This document shows positions 1-8,577 of a stretch of 64,000 bases of DNA, piece by piece; the stretch's first letter is position 1; each line of letters opens with the position of its first letter. Source of the stretch: JBCAXA01 sp038749025 (GTDB taxonomy: Bacteria > Pseudomonadota > Gammaproteobacteria > Steroidobacterales > Woeseiaceae); the NCBI GenBank assembly GCA_038749025.1, contig JBCDIL010000003.1:124001-188000 (forward strand), in the 5' to 3' direction. Both the position numbers and the translations under genes were made by a program. A model generated the notes under the pieces. That model did not search any database. It worked only from the letters and a program-made list of their open reading frames with translations, and was not told where the DNA came from.

Positions 1-1
1 T

Positions 2-2329
2 CTGGTCGCGTTGGTTCCAGTACTGGGTTCCGCCCAGGTTCTCGATGAAATTACCGTAACGGCCACTCGCCGTGTTGAAACCGATCTGCAAACCACGCCG
101 GTTTCCGTGACTGCAATCAGTGGCGAGAAAATCAATGGCATGTTCGCGCAAGACATCGGTGAGATCGCGCGCTTAGTGCCGAACTTCTCCGCCGCGACCA
201 TCACAGGCTTCAACGCGGCCTCGTTCGCGATGCGTGGCGCTGCCGAAACCGACATCATCGTGTACTTCGACCCGAAGGTCGGCGTTATCGTCGATGACTT
301 TGTCATTCCGCATGTGCAAACACAGTTGCTCGAGCCATACGACATCGAATCCGTTGAGGTTCTGCGTGGACCGCAAGGTACGTTGTTCGGCAAGAACACC
401 ACGGCCGGTGCCGTTGTCGTTCGCACGATTCAGCCGAAGCTCGGTGTCCAAGAAGGCGACATGTCGCTGCAATACGGCAGCTTCAATGACCTGAAAGCCC
501 GCTTCACGTACAACCAGCCGATTAACGACAACATGGCGTTTCGCCTCGCGACGATGTACCAATCGAGCGATGGCTATTACGAGAACGGTAAAGTCGACAA
601 CCCCATCGATGCGTTCGGTGCTGGTATCGGTGACGCCGGATTGACGGACGGCTCCCCGGTCGCTGGTGACGGTGAGAACGTCGGTGGCAAGGACATTCTG
701 TCAGGCCGAGCGAAGTTGCTGTGGGAAGCGTCCGATAGATTGAAGCTGACCGGCCAACTTGAGTTCCTACGCGACCGCAGCGATCCGGTTCCTGTCGTCA
801 ACACAACACCGGCTGCCGCTGGTCAACTAGCGACGCTACTCGGCTTTCCTGGTGTCACCGCGGGCGACCCTATCGATCAAGCGGGTATTCACCAGTCCAA
901 TGTCGTCGGATTGAACGGGAGTCAGGAAGTCGACGTCTTCGGTGCGTATTTGAACCTCGAATACGAATTCGAAAATCACACGCTTTATGCTGTTGCAGGC
1001 CTCCGTGATCAAGAATCACGCTTACCGAACGAATATCTTGGTACTTCCTACGAGAGTTTCTTCGCGGCAACTCGTGATGACGACCGCGAAACCCGCCAGC
1101 TGGAGATTCGTCTGGCGTCTGAGCTCGATGGCGCCTTCAACTACGTGGCCGGCGTCTTCTTGCAAACGAACGACGCCACTTTTTGCGTACAACAGCAACT
1201 AGGGCTAACCGAGTTCTTTGGGTCGGCAGTACCGGGTGTGCTGGATAACGCGAACCCGCTGCTACTCTGTAATCGTCAAGAAGCGACGGCAATGGCAGCG
1301 TTCGCCGACGTCACTTTTGATGTAACCGATAAGTTCCAGCTGGGTATCGGCGTACGGTTTACCGACGAAGAGAAGGACTACATTGCCCGAGAAGGCCTGC
1401 CGAAGAGCTTGATCCTACCGAACGGTGGCGACCCGCTCGACGGTGCTAACTTCTCGTTGGCCTCTGCCTTTGTGCAAACGGACTCGCGGAGCGACAGCGA
1501 ACCGACGTGGCGGCTTACGGGCTCGTATGAGTTTAATGAAGACATCTACGGTTACTTCACAGCGGCCCGTGGCTTTAAGAGCGGTGGCTATAACGACCAG
1601 GCGGGCTCAGGTGGTTTCGCAAACTTCCCACTGCAATCCTATGCACCGGAGTTTGCCAACAGCTACGAGGCCGGTATCAAGAGCAGTTTCTTGAACGACC
1701 GGATTCGTCTGAATGCGACCTACTTCTTTGTGAACTACGAAGACTTCCAGCGCAGCACGGTCGTCTCGGTGCCAGGCACAGCGTTCCAGGAAACGCGGAC
1801 GTTCAACGCAGCCGATGTTGACGCCAGCGGCCTTGAGCTCGAGTTCGAAGCGGCGATTACCGAGAACCTGTTGCTACGGGCAAACCTCGGCACACTCGAC
1901 TCTGAATACAATGAGTTCTTCCTGGATCGGAACCTTGACGGTGTGCTTGAAGACTTCTCAGGCCGCGACGTGGTACGGGCGCCCGAAATTACCGCCGGCG
2001 TCGATCTGACCTATACGGCCAACATCGAAGCGGGTGGGCAACTCCTTTATAACTTGAACTTCAATTTCGAAGACGAGAACACGTATTACTACAACGACGA
2101 CATTGGTCGTGAGTTCGATACGGTTCTCGAACAACGGACGATCCTCGGCGCCAGCCTGACGTACGAGTCAGAGGACGACTCCTTCTATGTATCGATCTTT
2201 GGCCGCAACTTGACCGATGATCGTTACCAGACAGCCGCTCAAGCCGTCGGCGCGTTATGGACGTTCTCTAACTTCGGTCCACCGCGGACGATTGGTATTG
2301 AGGGTGGCTACCGCTTCGGCACAAACTAG
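2..2329 (+). CDS. TonB-dependent outer-membrane receptor (5' end outside window)
   Basis: Outer-membrane beta-barrel receptor for energised uptake of a large or scarce ligand. The frame is open to the first bases, and the visible N-terminus reads as the end of a signal peptide (...LVPVLGSAQ), so the true start lies upstream of the window. A TonB-box-like DEITVTATRR follows, then the plug domain with the family motif VEVLRGPQGTLFGKNTTAGAV around residues 115-135, then a long barrel with many aromatic strands. It is monocistronic at its 3' end: a strong terminator follows within 50 nt. The catabolic genes next door suggest uptake of their substrate rather than siderophore, but the ligand is not readable from sequence. 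Confidence 0.95.
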   Translation: MVALVPVLGSAQVLDEITVTATRRVETDLQTTPVSVTAISGEKINGMFAQDIGEIARLVPNFSAATITGFNAASFAMRGAAETDIIVYFDPKVGVIVDDFVIPHVQTQLLEPYDIESVEVLRGPQGTLFGKNTTAGAVVVRTIQPKLGVQEGDMSLQYGSFNDLKARFTYNQPINDNMAFRLATMYQSSDGYYENGKVDNPIDAFGAGIGDAGLTDGSPVAGDGENVGGKDILSGRAKLLWEASDRLKLTGQLEFLRDRSDPVPVVNTTPAAAGQLATLLGFPGVTAGDPIDQAGIHQSNVVGLNGSQEVDVFGAYLNLEYEFENHTLYAVAGLRDQESRLPNEYLGTSYESFFAATRDDDRETRQLEIRLASELDGAFNYVAGVFLQTNDATFCVQQQLGLTEFFGSAVPGVLDNANPLLLCNRQEATAMAAFADVTFDVTDKFQLGIGVRFTDEEKDYIAREGLPKSLILPNGGDPLDGANFSLASAFVQTDSRSDSEPTWRLTGSYEFNEDIYGYFTAARGFKSGGYNDQAGSGGFANFPLQSYAPEFANSYEAGIKSSFLNDRIRLNATYFFVNYEDFQRSTVVSVPGTAFQETRTFNAADVDASGLELEFEAAITENLLLRANLGTLDSEYNEFFLDRNLDGVLEDFSGRDVVRAPEITAGVDLTYTANIEAGGQLLYNLNFNFEDENTYYYNDDIGREFDTVLEQRTILGASLTYESEDDSFYVSIFGRNLTDDRYQTAAQAVGALWTFSNFGPPRTIGIEGGYRFGTN

Positions 2330-2344
2330 ACGCTCAATGAGTAA

Positions 2345-2376
2345 ACGGCGCATCGGTGACGGTGCGCCGTTTTTTT
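2345..2376 (+). terminator. Rho-independent terminator after the TonB receptor
   Basis: A perfect 8-bp stem (ACGGCGCA at 2345-2352 pairing with TGCGCCGT at 2363-2370) with a 10-nt loop is followed directly by a run of T. It lies 16 nt after the receptor stop codon. The T-run ends only three bases before the ribosome-binding site of the next gene. Confidence 0.9.
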
Positions 2377-2389
2377 GTGGGAGAAAACC

Positions 2390-3136
2390 ATGGCTTTCGA
2401 TCTTAGCGGCAAGACCGCACTGGTAACCGGGGCAGCCAATGGCATTGGCAAGGCGATCGCCGATCTTTATCTCGCGCACGGCGCGCAAGTTGTCGCAGCG
2501 GACATGAATACCGACGAACTCGCTGCCGCCTTCGACGAGACCGGTGCGCTGAAAACAATTGCCTGCGATGTGAATACCGACGCAGCGCCGGTGACGCTGA
2601 CCGAGTTCGCTGATGCCTCGTTCGGTGCCATCGATATCTTGGTGAACAACGCTGGAATCTGTATCGCTGGTGACTTCGAGACGCTAACGGATGAGCAGTG
2701 GGACACGATTATGGGCGTTAACGTTCGGTCGATCTTCCGGCTCACCCGTGCGGCACTGCCCTGGCTGAAGAAGAGCGGCGCGGGGCGGGTGATTAATCTC
2801 GGCTCGATCATGTCTGACCTGGCCGGCCCCGCGCTGTCGATTTATGGCACATCGAAGCACGCGGTAGCAGGTCTTACAAAGGGGATGGCCGTCGATTTCG
2901 GCCAGTATGGGATCACCGCCAATTACTTACAGCCCGGCTCGATCGTTACCAAGATGTCTGAGCCGTTTATGGACGACCCTGAGTTCAAAGCCTATTGGGA
3001 GGCGAAAGCGCCAATCGGTCGACTCGGTGAGGCGCAGGAAGTCGCGATGGCTGCCTTGTTCCTGGCAGCCCCCGAAGCCCAGTTCGTTTCAGGCACCGGG
3101 CTCAACGTCGACGGTGGGGCGATCGTTCAGTTCTGA
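2390..3136 (+). CDS. Short-chain dehydrogenase/reductase (SDR)
   Basis: NAD(P)-dependent oxidoreductase of the classical SDR family, 248 residues. It has the cofactor motif TGAANGIG near residue 13, the NNAG motif near residue 85 and the catalytic YGTSK near 150. The ATG at 2390 is chosen because GGGAG lies six bases upstream; an upstream in-frame start would fall inside the terminator T-run. The substrate is probably a hydroxyl intermediate of the neighbouring catabolic pathway, which is inference from position. It faces the convergent CMD-like gene with a gap of only three bases. Confidence 0.9.
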   Translation: MAFDLSGKTALVTGAANGIGKAIADLYLAHGAQVVAADMNTDELAAAFDETGALKTIACDVNTDAAPVTLTEFADASFGAIDILVNNAGICIAGDFETLTDEQWDTIMGVNVRSIFRLTRAALPWLKKSGAGRVINLGSIMSDLAGPALSIYGTSKHAVAGLTKGMAVDFGQYGITANYLQPGSIVTKMSEPFMDDPEFKAYWEAKAPIGRLGEAQEVAMAALFLAAPEAQFVSGTGLNVDGGAIVQF

Positions 3137-3139
3137 CGC

Positions 3140-3703
3140 TTACGCGGTTGCAAACTCGCAGTACGACTCCTTCTCAACGAGATCGAGCACGAACGACAAT
3201 TTAGCCATGCCGGCAACGACGGCCATGACGGTGCCTAACTCACAAATCTCGGCGCTGCTGAAGTGGCGCTGCAGACGCGCCACCGATGCCTCATCTAAGC
3301 GGCCGGCCGGGTTCGTAAGCGCGACTTGTTCGGCGTAGTGCAAAACGGCCTGCTCGGCTTCGGTAAAGAGCTCGGTCTTGTCGCCGCGCATAATGGCGTC
3401 GATCTGCGCCTCGCTGAATCCGGCTTCAGCAGCACCAACGGTATTTTGCTTATTGCAGGTCATACAACCGTGCAACGCGGATAGTCGGAGACGGGCCAGC
3501 TGCTTGTAGCGTTGATCAACGACACCACCGAAAAAAAGCTCGGTGTAAAAGTCGCCCATCACGAATCGCAGTACATGCGGTGCCGCCGCGAAAGCCTCGA
3601 CGAAGGCCGGTTCGCCGGTGAGCTTATTGAGCGTATCCCACGCGAGCGCAAACTCATCGGGCAGCTCATCGCGCGATAGTCGGTGTAGCTGTGTCGTTGC
3701 CAT
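3140..3703 (-). CDS. Carboxymuconolactone decarboxylase/AhpD-like protein
   Basis: All-helical CMD/AhpD-fold protein of 187 residues. The family signature appears as LSALHGCMTCNKQN (CxxC near residues 81-84). In peroxidase-active AhpD proteins CxxC is followed three residues later by His; here that position is Asn, so the proton-relay His is absent and alkylhydroperoxidase chemistry is doubtful. It is the last gene of a five-gene minus-strand operon (Rieske, HMGCS-DUF35, thiolase, SDR, this gene), 11 nt after the SDR. A decarboxylase, lactonase or redox accessory role in the pathway is possible; which one cannot be told. Confidence 0.85.
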   Translation of the reverse strand: MATTQLHRLSRDELPDEFALAWDTLNKLTGEPAFVEAFAAAPHVLRFVMGDFYTELFFGGVVDQRYKQLARLRLSALHGCMTCNKQNTVGAAEAGFSEAQIDAIMRGDKTELFTEAEQAVLHYAEQVALTNPAGRLDEASVARLQRHFSSAEICELGTVMAVVAGMAKLSFVLDLVEKESYCEFATA

Positions 3704-3714
3704 CGGTTCGCCCC

Positions 3715-4611
3715 CTAGCGGCCACGTATTTTGAAGTAATCCGGAATGCCGGCGGACCAGTTCTCGCCGTGTTGCTGCGCACCGCCATCGACGGTCAGCA
3801 CCTCGCCGGTGATGAACTTACCGGACGGTGCAGCGAGGTAGACAATGGCTTGTGCAATGTCAGCAACGTCGCCCAGTCGGTGCATCGCGTTCGCGTACTT
3901 GAACATCGCCGCCACCTCCGGCTCATAGACACCTAACCCTTCCGTTGCGATGGAACCAGGGGCAACACAGTTCACCTGAATGTTGAACGGTGCCCACTCG
4001 GTCGCGACAGTTTTCGATAAGTAGATAACACCGGCACGAGCGGCGCAGGTGTGGGCCACCTGCGGCATACCACGATTGACCACAGCAACAACGTTAATGA
4101 TATGTCCGGGACGCTCCGCGTCGCGCCAGCGCCGCGCCGCCCGCTGCATCATGTACCAGGTGCCGTTCAAATTCGTGTCGATAACGGCATTCCAACCCTT
4201 ATCGCTAAAGTCGATCGCATCTTGTGGGAACTGGCCACCGCCGTTGTTAACAATGAAATCGACGCCACCGAGCGTATCCCATGCGTTATCGAACAACGTC
4301 TCAACCTGTTGCGGATCGCGAATCGTCATCGCTTGGTAATGAATATCCCGGCCGATCAGGCTTTTGATGCTGCTCACCGTCTGCTGCAAACGCTCCTCAC
4401 GACGCCCACAAATCATCACTGAAGCGCCGAGCCGAGCCAGAACGAAGGCCGTTGCTTTGCCGATACCGCTGCCGCCACCCGAGAGAATGCAGGTCTTCCC
4501 TTCCAGTAAACCGTCGGCATAAACCAGCGGTAGAGTGGCTAGTTCCTCGTCGGTGTAGCCATAGGGGACCGCCGCAGACTCGGGCGTCAGATTCTTCGGT
4601 TGGCTACTCAT
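3715..4611 (-). CDS. SDR resembling peroxisomal trans-2-enoyl-CoA reductase (PECR)
   Basis: 298-residue SDR with the cofactor loop GGGSGIGKA near residue 45 and NNGGGQFPQ near 145, which closely resembles PECR and 2,4-dienoyl-CoA reductases. Where classical SDRs have YxxxK it reads HTCAARAG, as PECR-type enzymes do (HSGAARAG in the human protein from memory). Reduction or oxidation of an acyl-CoA intermediate is therefore more likely than a simple alcohol dehydrogenase. Its start codon abuts the thiolase stop codon (no intervening base), consistent with translational coupling in the Rieske-thiolase operon. Confidence 0.88.
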   Translation of the reverse strand: MSSQPKNLTPESAAVPYGYTDEELATLPLVYADGLLEGKTCILSGGGSGIGKATAFVLARLGASVMICGRREERLQQTVSSIKSLIGRDIHYQAMTIRDPQQVETLFDNAWDTLGGVDFIVNNGGGQFPQDAIDFSDKGWNAVIDTNLNGTWYMMQRAARRWRDAERPGHIINVVAVVNRGMPQVAHTCAARAGVIYLSKTVATEWAPFNIQVNCVAPGSIATEGLGVYEPEVAAMFKYANAMHRLGDVADIAQAIVYLAAPSGKFITGEVLTVDGGAQQHGENWSAGIPDYFKIRGR

Positions 4612-5808
4612 TTACAGTCCTCCCAGAATGGAGATGCTGGCAACGTTCCGGTTGGGGATGCCGCCTAAATTGTGCGTTAGTCCGAATTGAGGATCGGCCA
4701 ATTGCCGTGCACCGGCGCGGCCAAGCAATTGCAAATAGACCTCGTACAACATACGCAGTCCGCTAGCGCCGATCGGATGCCCGAAACACTTCAGACCGCC
4801 ATCGATCTGGCACGGGATCGCGCCGTCGGCGTCGTAGCGACCGTCGCGAATGTCGGTTGGCGCCGCGCCTGGCTCGGACAGTCCGAGATCCTCCATGATG
4901 ACGAGCTCGGTTACCGAGAAGCAGTCATGCACCTCGATGAGACTGAGGTCGGCGCGTGGATCGTTGATGCCTGCTTCCTGGTAAGCACGTTCGGCCGCCA
5001 ATCGCGTCGTAATCGTGTAAGAGCCATCCCACGAACTGTGCGAGGCCTCGACGCCGTTGCTAACGGCCAATTGCAGCGCCTTAACAGCAACGTTGTTGGT
5101 TTTGCCAAGTTCACGGGCGATCTCTGGCCGTGCGACGATCGCGCAGGCCGCGCCGTCGCTGACACCACAGCAGTCGAGAACACCGAGCGGAAACGCCACG
5201 GGTGGCGCATTCAATACATCTTGCTCGGTAATTGAACGCCGTAGATGCGCCTTAGGGTTGTGTAACGCGTTCGCGTGACTCTTGACCGATACATGCGCCA
5301 TCGCTCGCTTGAGATCATCCATGGCAACGCCGTGGCGGTGCGAGTAGGCGCTGGCGAGCTGCGCGAACGCCCCCGGTGCTGTGCTGTTTGGCAGCCATTG
5401 GTCCTCAAACGTGCCGTTGGTACGCTCGGGCAAGCCAGAGAAGCCAGTGTCTTTCAGTTTCTCAACCCCCATCGCCAAAGCCACATCGCAAGCACCGGAG
5501 GCGACCGCGTACACGGCGCCGCGAAACGCTTCTGTACCGGTAGCACAGAGATTTTCGACCCGCGTAACAGGGATGTTATTGAGCCGCAGGGCATTACTGA
5601 GCGGGATCGCCGATTTCCCGATGTTCTGCTCGTCGAAGAACACACCGAGCCAAGCGGCCTCAATACCGTCTCGGTCGATGCCGGCATCAGCGACCGCTTC
5701 TTGGAAGGCTTCGACCATCAGATCGGCTGCGCTTTTGTCCCAGCGTTCACCGAACGTGGTACAACCCATGCCGATGACGGCGACCTTGTCGCGAATACCC
5801 GCCGCCAT
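4612..5808 (-). CDS. Thiolase of the SCP-x / lipid-transfer type
   Basis: 398-residue thiolase-fold protein. The nucleophile is Cys88 in the motif ENLCATGTEAF; HDCFS and the C-terminal GGLKCFGHPIGASG supply the other active-site positions. This subtype is found with DUF35 OB-fold partners, either as archaeal acetoacetyl-CoA thiolase or as the retro-aldolases of sterol side-chain breakdown. The neighbouring gene indeed carries a DUF35 domain. Its ATG overlaps the preceding stop by one base (TAATG). It probably cleaves or condenses a CoA-linked intermediate in the pathway; direction is unknown. Confidence 0.9.
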   Translation of the reverse strand: MAAGIRDKVAVIGMGCTTFGERWDKSAADLMVEAFQEAVADAGIDRDGIEAAWLGVFFDEQNIGKSAIPLSNALRLNNIPVTRVENLCATGTEAFRGAVYAVASGACDVALAMGVEKLKDTGFSGLPERTNGTFEDQWLPNSTAPGAFAQLASAYSHRHGVAMDDLKRAMAHVSVKSHANALHNPKAHLRRSITEQDVLNAPPVAFPLGVLDCCGVSDGAACAIVARPEIARELGKTNNVAVKALQLAVSNGVEASHSSWDGSYTITTRLAAERAYQEAGINDPRADLSLIEVHDCFSVTELVIMEDLGLSEPGAAPTDIRDGRYDADGAIPCQIDGGLKCFGHPIGASGLRMLYEVYLQLLGRAGARQLADPQFGLTHNLGGIPNRNVASISILGGL

Positions 5809-7217
5809 TAGTGGACACCTCGGGCGAGCGTCGCTTTCCAGAAGTAGCGGCGAAAGTGGCGACGTTCATCAATGTCTTTCACGCGAAAACTGGGGGTAAC
5901 AACGACACCCACAGAAACCTCGCCGCTTTGCGCGTCAGTGAACTGCATCAGAATGTTTGCGCCATCTTCGAATTCGACATTGCCGTAAATCAACGGTGGG
6001 TCGGGCGAGTAAGCCTGCCAGTCTTCCGTGAACGATTTGACGCGGCCCTTGGCACCGACCAACGAGTAAGGCTCTTGCTCACCGATATGGCGGCAGTCGG
6101 GGTTAACGCAGGCCTGCGTTCGTGGAAACTGTACAGTCCCGCAAACGGGGCAGCGCCCACCGACAAAAGCGCTGATCTGATCGCTCTCACGAAAATAGGC
6201 GCTTTGTGCCGTCCGAACATCGCGCTCGGTACGTTTTCCCCAATCGAGGTCGAGGAGGCCTCGATGACTTAAAAAACGCAGGTAATTGCTGTCGTCACGG
6301 CCGGCGGCCAGTTGTTGCTGGAAGCCGGTATCAACCGGTCGATTGACGCGTAACACCAAGACATCGACGCCTTGTCCGAACGCAACAATGACGATCGTCG
6401 CACCGGGTTTTGCTTGCTCGAGCACTTCGGCCAATGCCAATAAGGGCTGCACACAGCCAGCATCGCCAACGTCTTCGTCGAGCGCGGAGTCAGTCACCGC
6501 CTTACTCATGCCGACCGATTTTGCGATCGCTTGTCGGCCGCGTGCTGGCAAGTTGGCTACCAGATGGTCGACCGCGGACACGTCGACAGCGGCATCATCG
6601 AGCGCGGATTGAATCGCTGGCGGCACGTGCCGTGAGACCCCTTCATCGCGCACCCAGCGTTGTTCAAACGCGTAACCAAAAGGTTCACCAGCGCTACGGT
6701 AGCGGTCAACGAAATCGACACTTAACGTGGCACCACCCAGGTATTCGCAAACCAGATCGTCAGACCCAATATCGATGGCGACCGCGGCATCGGCGAACTG
6801 TAGCTCCTGCTCACTGGCCGGTTTCGCCAGACGTTTGTCGGCGGCGACGACGATGGCACGGCCGGTACTGTGGGTGAGCTGCTGATAGCACGCCGTTGAG
6901 CCAGCGCGCATCGAGCCACCGTGGTCAACGACCAACGTCGAGTCTGGCCAACCGAGTGACTGGCGCAGTAATCCAGCGTTCGCTCGTTCGGCGAACGGCG
7001 CCGTTGTTGAGCAAAAGTGCAGCGCATGACCGTCGACAGCGAGATCACTGCAAGCCGTCCGTGCCATCGTGATGCTGTCTTCATCCCAATTCGCGGTAGC
7101 GAGCTTGCCAACATGGCGACGCGACGGATACGCCCACCGATGCGCCGCGACAACGCTGTCGCGTTCAAGTCGAGTTACCGGCAAATAGGTCCGCATAGCG
7201 CGGATACCGCGTGTCAC
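5808..7217 (-). CDS. HMG-CoA synthase-like domain fused to a DUF35 Zn-ribbon/OB-fold domain
   Basis: 469 residues with two parts. Residues 1-300 look like a ketoacyl/HMG-CoA synthase fold with a candidate nucleophile Cys110 in STACYQQL, matching the NACYGG-type motif of HMG-CoA synthases. Residues 345-469 form a DUF35 module: four Zn-ribbon cysteines (356, 359, 370, 375) followed by an OB-fold. By eye, the position of the synthase FHxP motif reads ANLP, so the catalytic His may be missing. The GTG start overlaps the upstream Rieske stop (GTGA). Together with the next-door thiolase it mirrors the archaeal thiolase-DUF35-HMGCS complex, but as a fusion. The reaction is unknown. Confidence 0.82.
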   Translation of the reverse strand: MTRGIRAMRTYLPVTRLERDSVVAAHRWAYPSRRHVGKLATANWDEDSITMARTACSDLAVDGHALHFCSTTAPFAERANAGLLRQSLGWPDSTLVVDHGGSMRAGSTACYQQLTHSTGRAIVVAADKRLAKPASEQELQFADAAVAIDIGSDDLVCEYLGGATLSVDFVDRYRSAGEPFGYAFEQRWVRDEGVSRHVPPAIQSALDDAAVDVSAVDHLVANLPARGRQAIAKSVGMSKAVTDSALDEDVGDAGCVQPLLALAEVLEQAKPGATIVIVAFGQGVDVLVLRVNRPVDTGFQQQLAAGRDDSNYLRFLSHRGLLDLDWGKRTERDVRTAQSAYFRESDQISAFVGGRCPVCGTVQFPRTQACVNPDCRHIGEQEPYSLVGAKGRVKSFTEDWQAYSPDPPLIYGNVEFEDGANILMQFTDAQSGEVSVGVVVTPSFRVKDIDERRHFRRYFWKATLARGVH

Positions 7218-8425
7218 GAACGCTCGACGAACGGCGCAAGAACGGGCTTAACGGCGAAACGTGAATCGAGACCGACGCCGATGCGACGATCCAGCTCTTC
7301 GTGCCAGTGATAGATACGCCGCTCTTGATAGTTGAGTGGGATACCGCGAAAACCCGGCGACTCCACCGACGCTTGAATCTGCGGTGCAAACTGGGTGTCT
7401 TCTTCAAGAATACGGTCGAAGTTCTCGATGCGTGTCTGCCAGAGCGGATCACGCTCACCGTCGCCCCAGTCGGGCGCAAACCAGTGCACGTCCAGTGTCA
7501 TCGTGGAGTCGGTCGCCGGCCAAAATATAATAAACGGCATACCGGTGTGCGCCGTCGGTGTGACGATGTTCGGGTAAATGTTGTACGAGAAATTATTGGT
7601 TCGGATGATATCCGGAACCGACTCTATTTCGGCCATACCGACCGCACCGGGGTCTTCCCATTCAGGTCGCCGATTCGGTGTGACCATCAGCGAGTGGCCG
7701 CCCTCCCACAACGTGATGGTTGTGCCCGTGTGATCGAGAAAACGGTCGACCGTCTTTTGATGAATGGATTTGAGATGGTAGACCTCGAGAAACGCGTCTT
7801 GAATGACTTTGACGTTGCACGCCACCTCAAAAGACTCCGACTCAACCAGTCGCAACGAATCGAGTTCGAAGCACTCGAAATGTTCCGGAATCGGCCCCAA
7901 CGTATCGAGCAGCGGCGGCGCATTCTCATCTTCGCTAACAAACACCCATGGGCCGAATTGCTCGCAACGAACGCTGCCGAGCTTGTAGCAAGACGAATCA
8001 AATCCGGCGAAGTCGCGTTTGTCGCGAATATTGATGAGATCGCCTTTAAGGTCGTAGGCCCAGCCGTGATAACCGCAGACCAGACTGCGGACCGAGCCCT
8101 GCTCTTGCTTTACGAGTGGTCCGCCGCGATGACGGCAGGTGTTATAGAAGGCGCGAATAACGTCGTCGTGACCGCGGACCAAAAAAATCGGCGACCCCGT
8201 CCGGGTGAACATCTTGAAGCTGCCCGGTTTGGGAAACTCGTCGCGATGACCGGCATAGAGCCACGCCTTTTTCCACAAATGTTCGTGCTCTAACGCAAGA
8301 AACTCGGAATCGACGTAGCGTGACCCGTTAATCTCGGGTAACTGAGGGAAACCTTTCGGGGGCTCTCGCCGAGCGGCCTCGTACTGCATGCCGTTGGCAA
8401 TGCGCTCGATGGTTGCCTGATCCAC
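7214..8425 (-). CDS. Rieske non-haem iron oxygenase, alpha subunit
   Basis: 403-residue aromatic-ring-hydroxylating oxygenase alpha subunit. The Rieske [2Fe-2S] ligands are C97xH99 and C117xxH120. The mononuclear iron site follows in the C-terminal half with H-x4-H (EVYHLKSIHQ). It starts at GTG with AGGAG six bases upstream and is the first gene of a five-gene operon. Its promoter has a TATACT -10 exactly 20 nt from the palindrome at 8495-8512. Electrons could come from the Rieske ferredoxin at 11.2-11.5 kb; no reductase gene is visible. Hydroxylation of an aromatic, terpenoid or steroid ring, or O-demethylation, are all possible. Confidence 0.93.
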   Translation of the reverse strand: MDQATIERIANGMQYEAARREPPKGFPQLPEINGSRYVDSEFLALEHEHLWKKAWLYAGHRDEFPKPGSFKMFTRTGSPIFLVRGHDDVIRAFYNTCRHRGGPLVKQEQGSVRSLVCGYHGWAYDLKGDLINIRDKRDFAGFDSSCYKLGSVRCEQFGPWVFVSEDENAPPLLDTLGPIPEHFECFELDSLRLVESESFEVACNVKVIQDAFLEVYHLKSIHQKTVDRFLDHTGTTITLWEGGHSLMVTPNRRPEWEDPGAVGMAEIESVPDIIRTNNFSYNIYPNIVTPTAHTGMPFIIFWPATDSTMTLDVHWFAPDWGDGERDPLWQTRIENFDRILEEDTQFAPQIQASVESPGFRGIPLNYQERRIYHWHEELDRRIGVGLDSRFAVKPVLAPFVERS

Positions 8426-8468
8426 GACTAACTCCTACCCCTGTCGGTGCGCTTTTATCGCACGTAAA

Positions 8469-8538
8469 AGTATAGGTCGTGGCTTACCAAAAAGAAACAA
8501 TCCTGACTGTTTTTTTCGGGATAGCGCTACGCTACACT
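8469..8538. promoter_or_regulatory. Divergent promoter pair around a shared 18-bp palindrome (site 1)
   Basis: The palindrome AAACAATCCTGACTGTTT lies at 8495-8512. On the plus side a -10 (TACACT, 8533-8538) begins after a 20-nt gap and drives the acyl-CoA dehydrogenase. On the minus side a -10 (TATACT, 8474 to 8469) also lies after exactly 20 nt and drives the Rieske operon. Neither has a good -35, so the dyad would be centred near -41.5 of both promoters, the class II activator position. A repressor covering both -35 regions is the alternative. Confidence 0.72.
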
Positions 8539-8577
8539 GCGTAAAACGAGCGAGCACGCTACGGAGCACGGGCACCG

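Noticed and set aside
7301..8293. A 330-codon plus-strand open frame across the first Rieske gene
   Set aside because: It is antisense to a clear Rieske oxygenase, has no family features, and its length follows from codon bias of the real gene.
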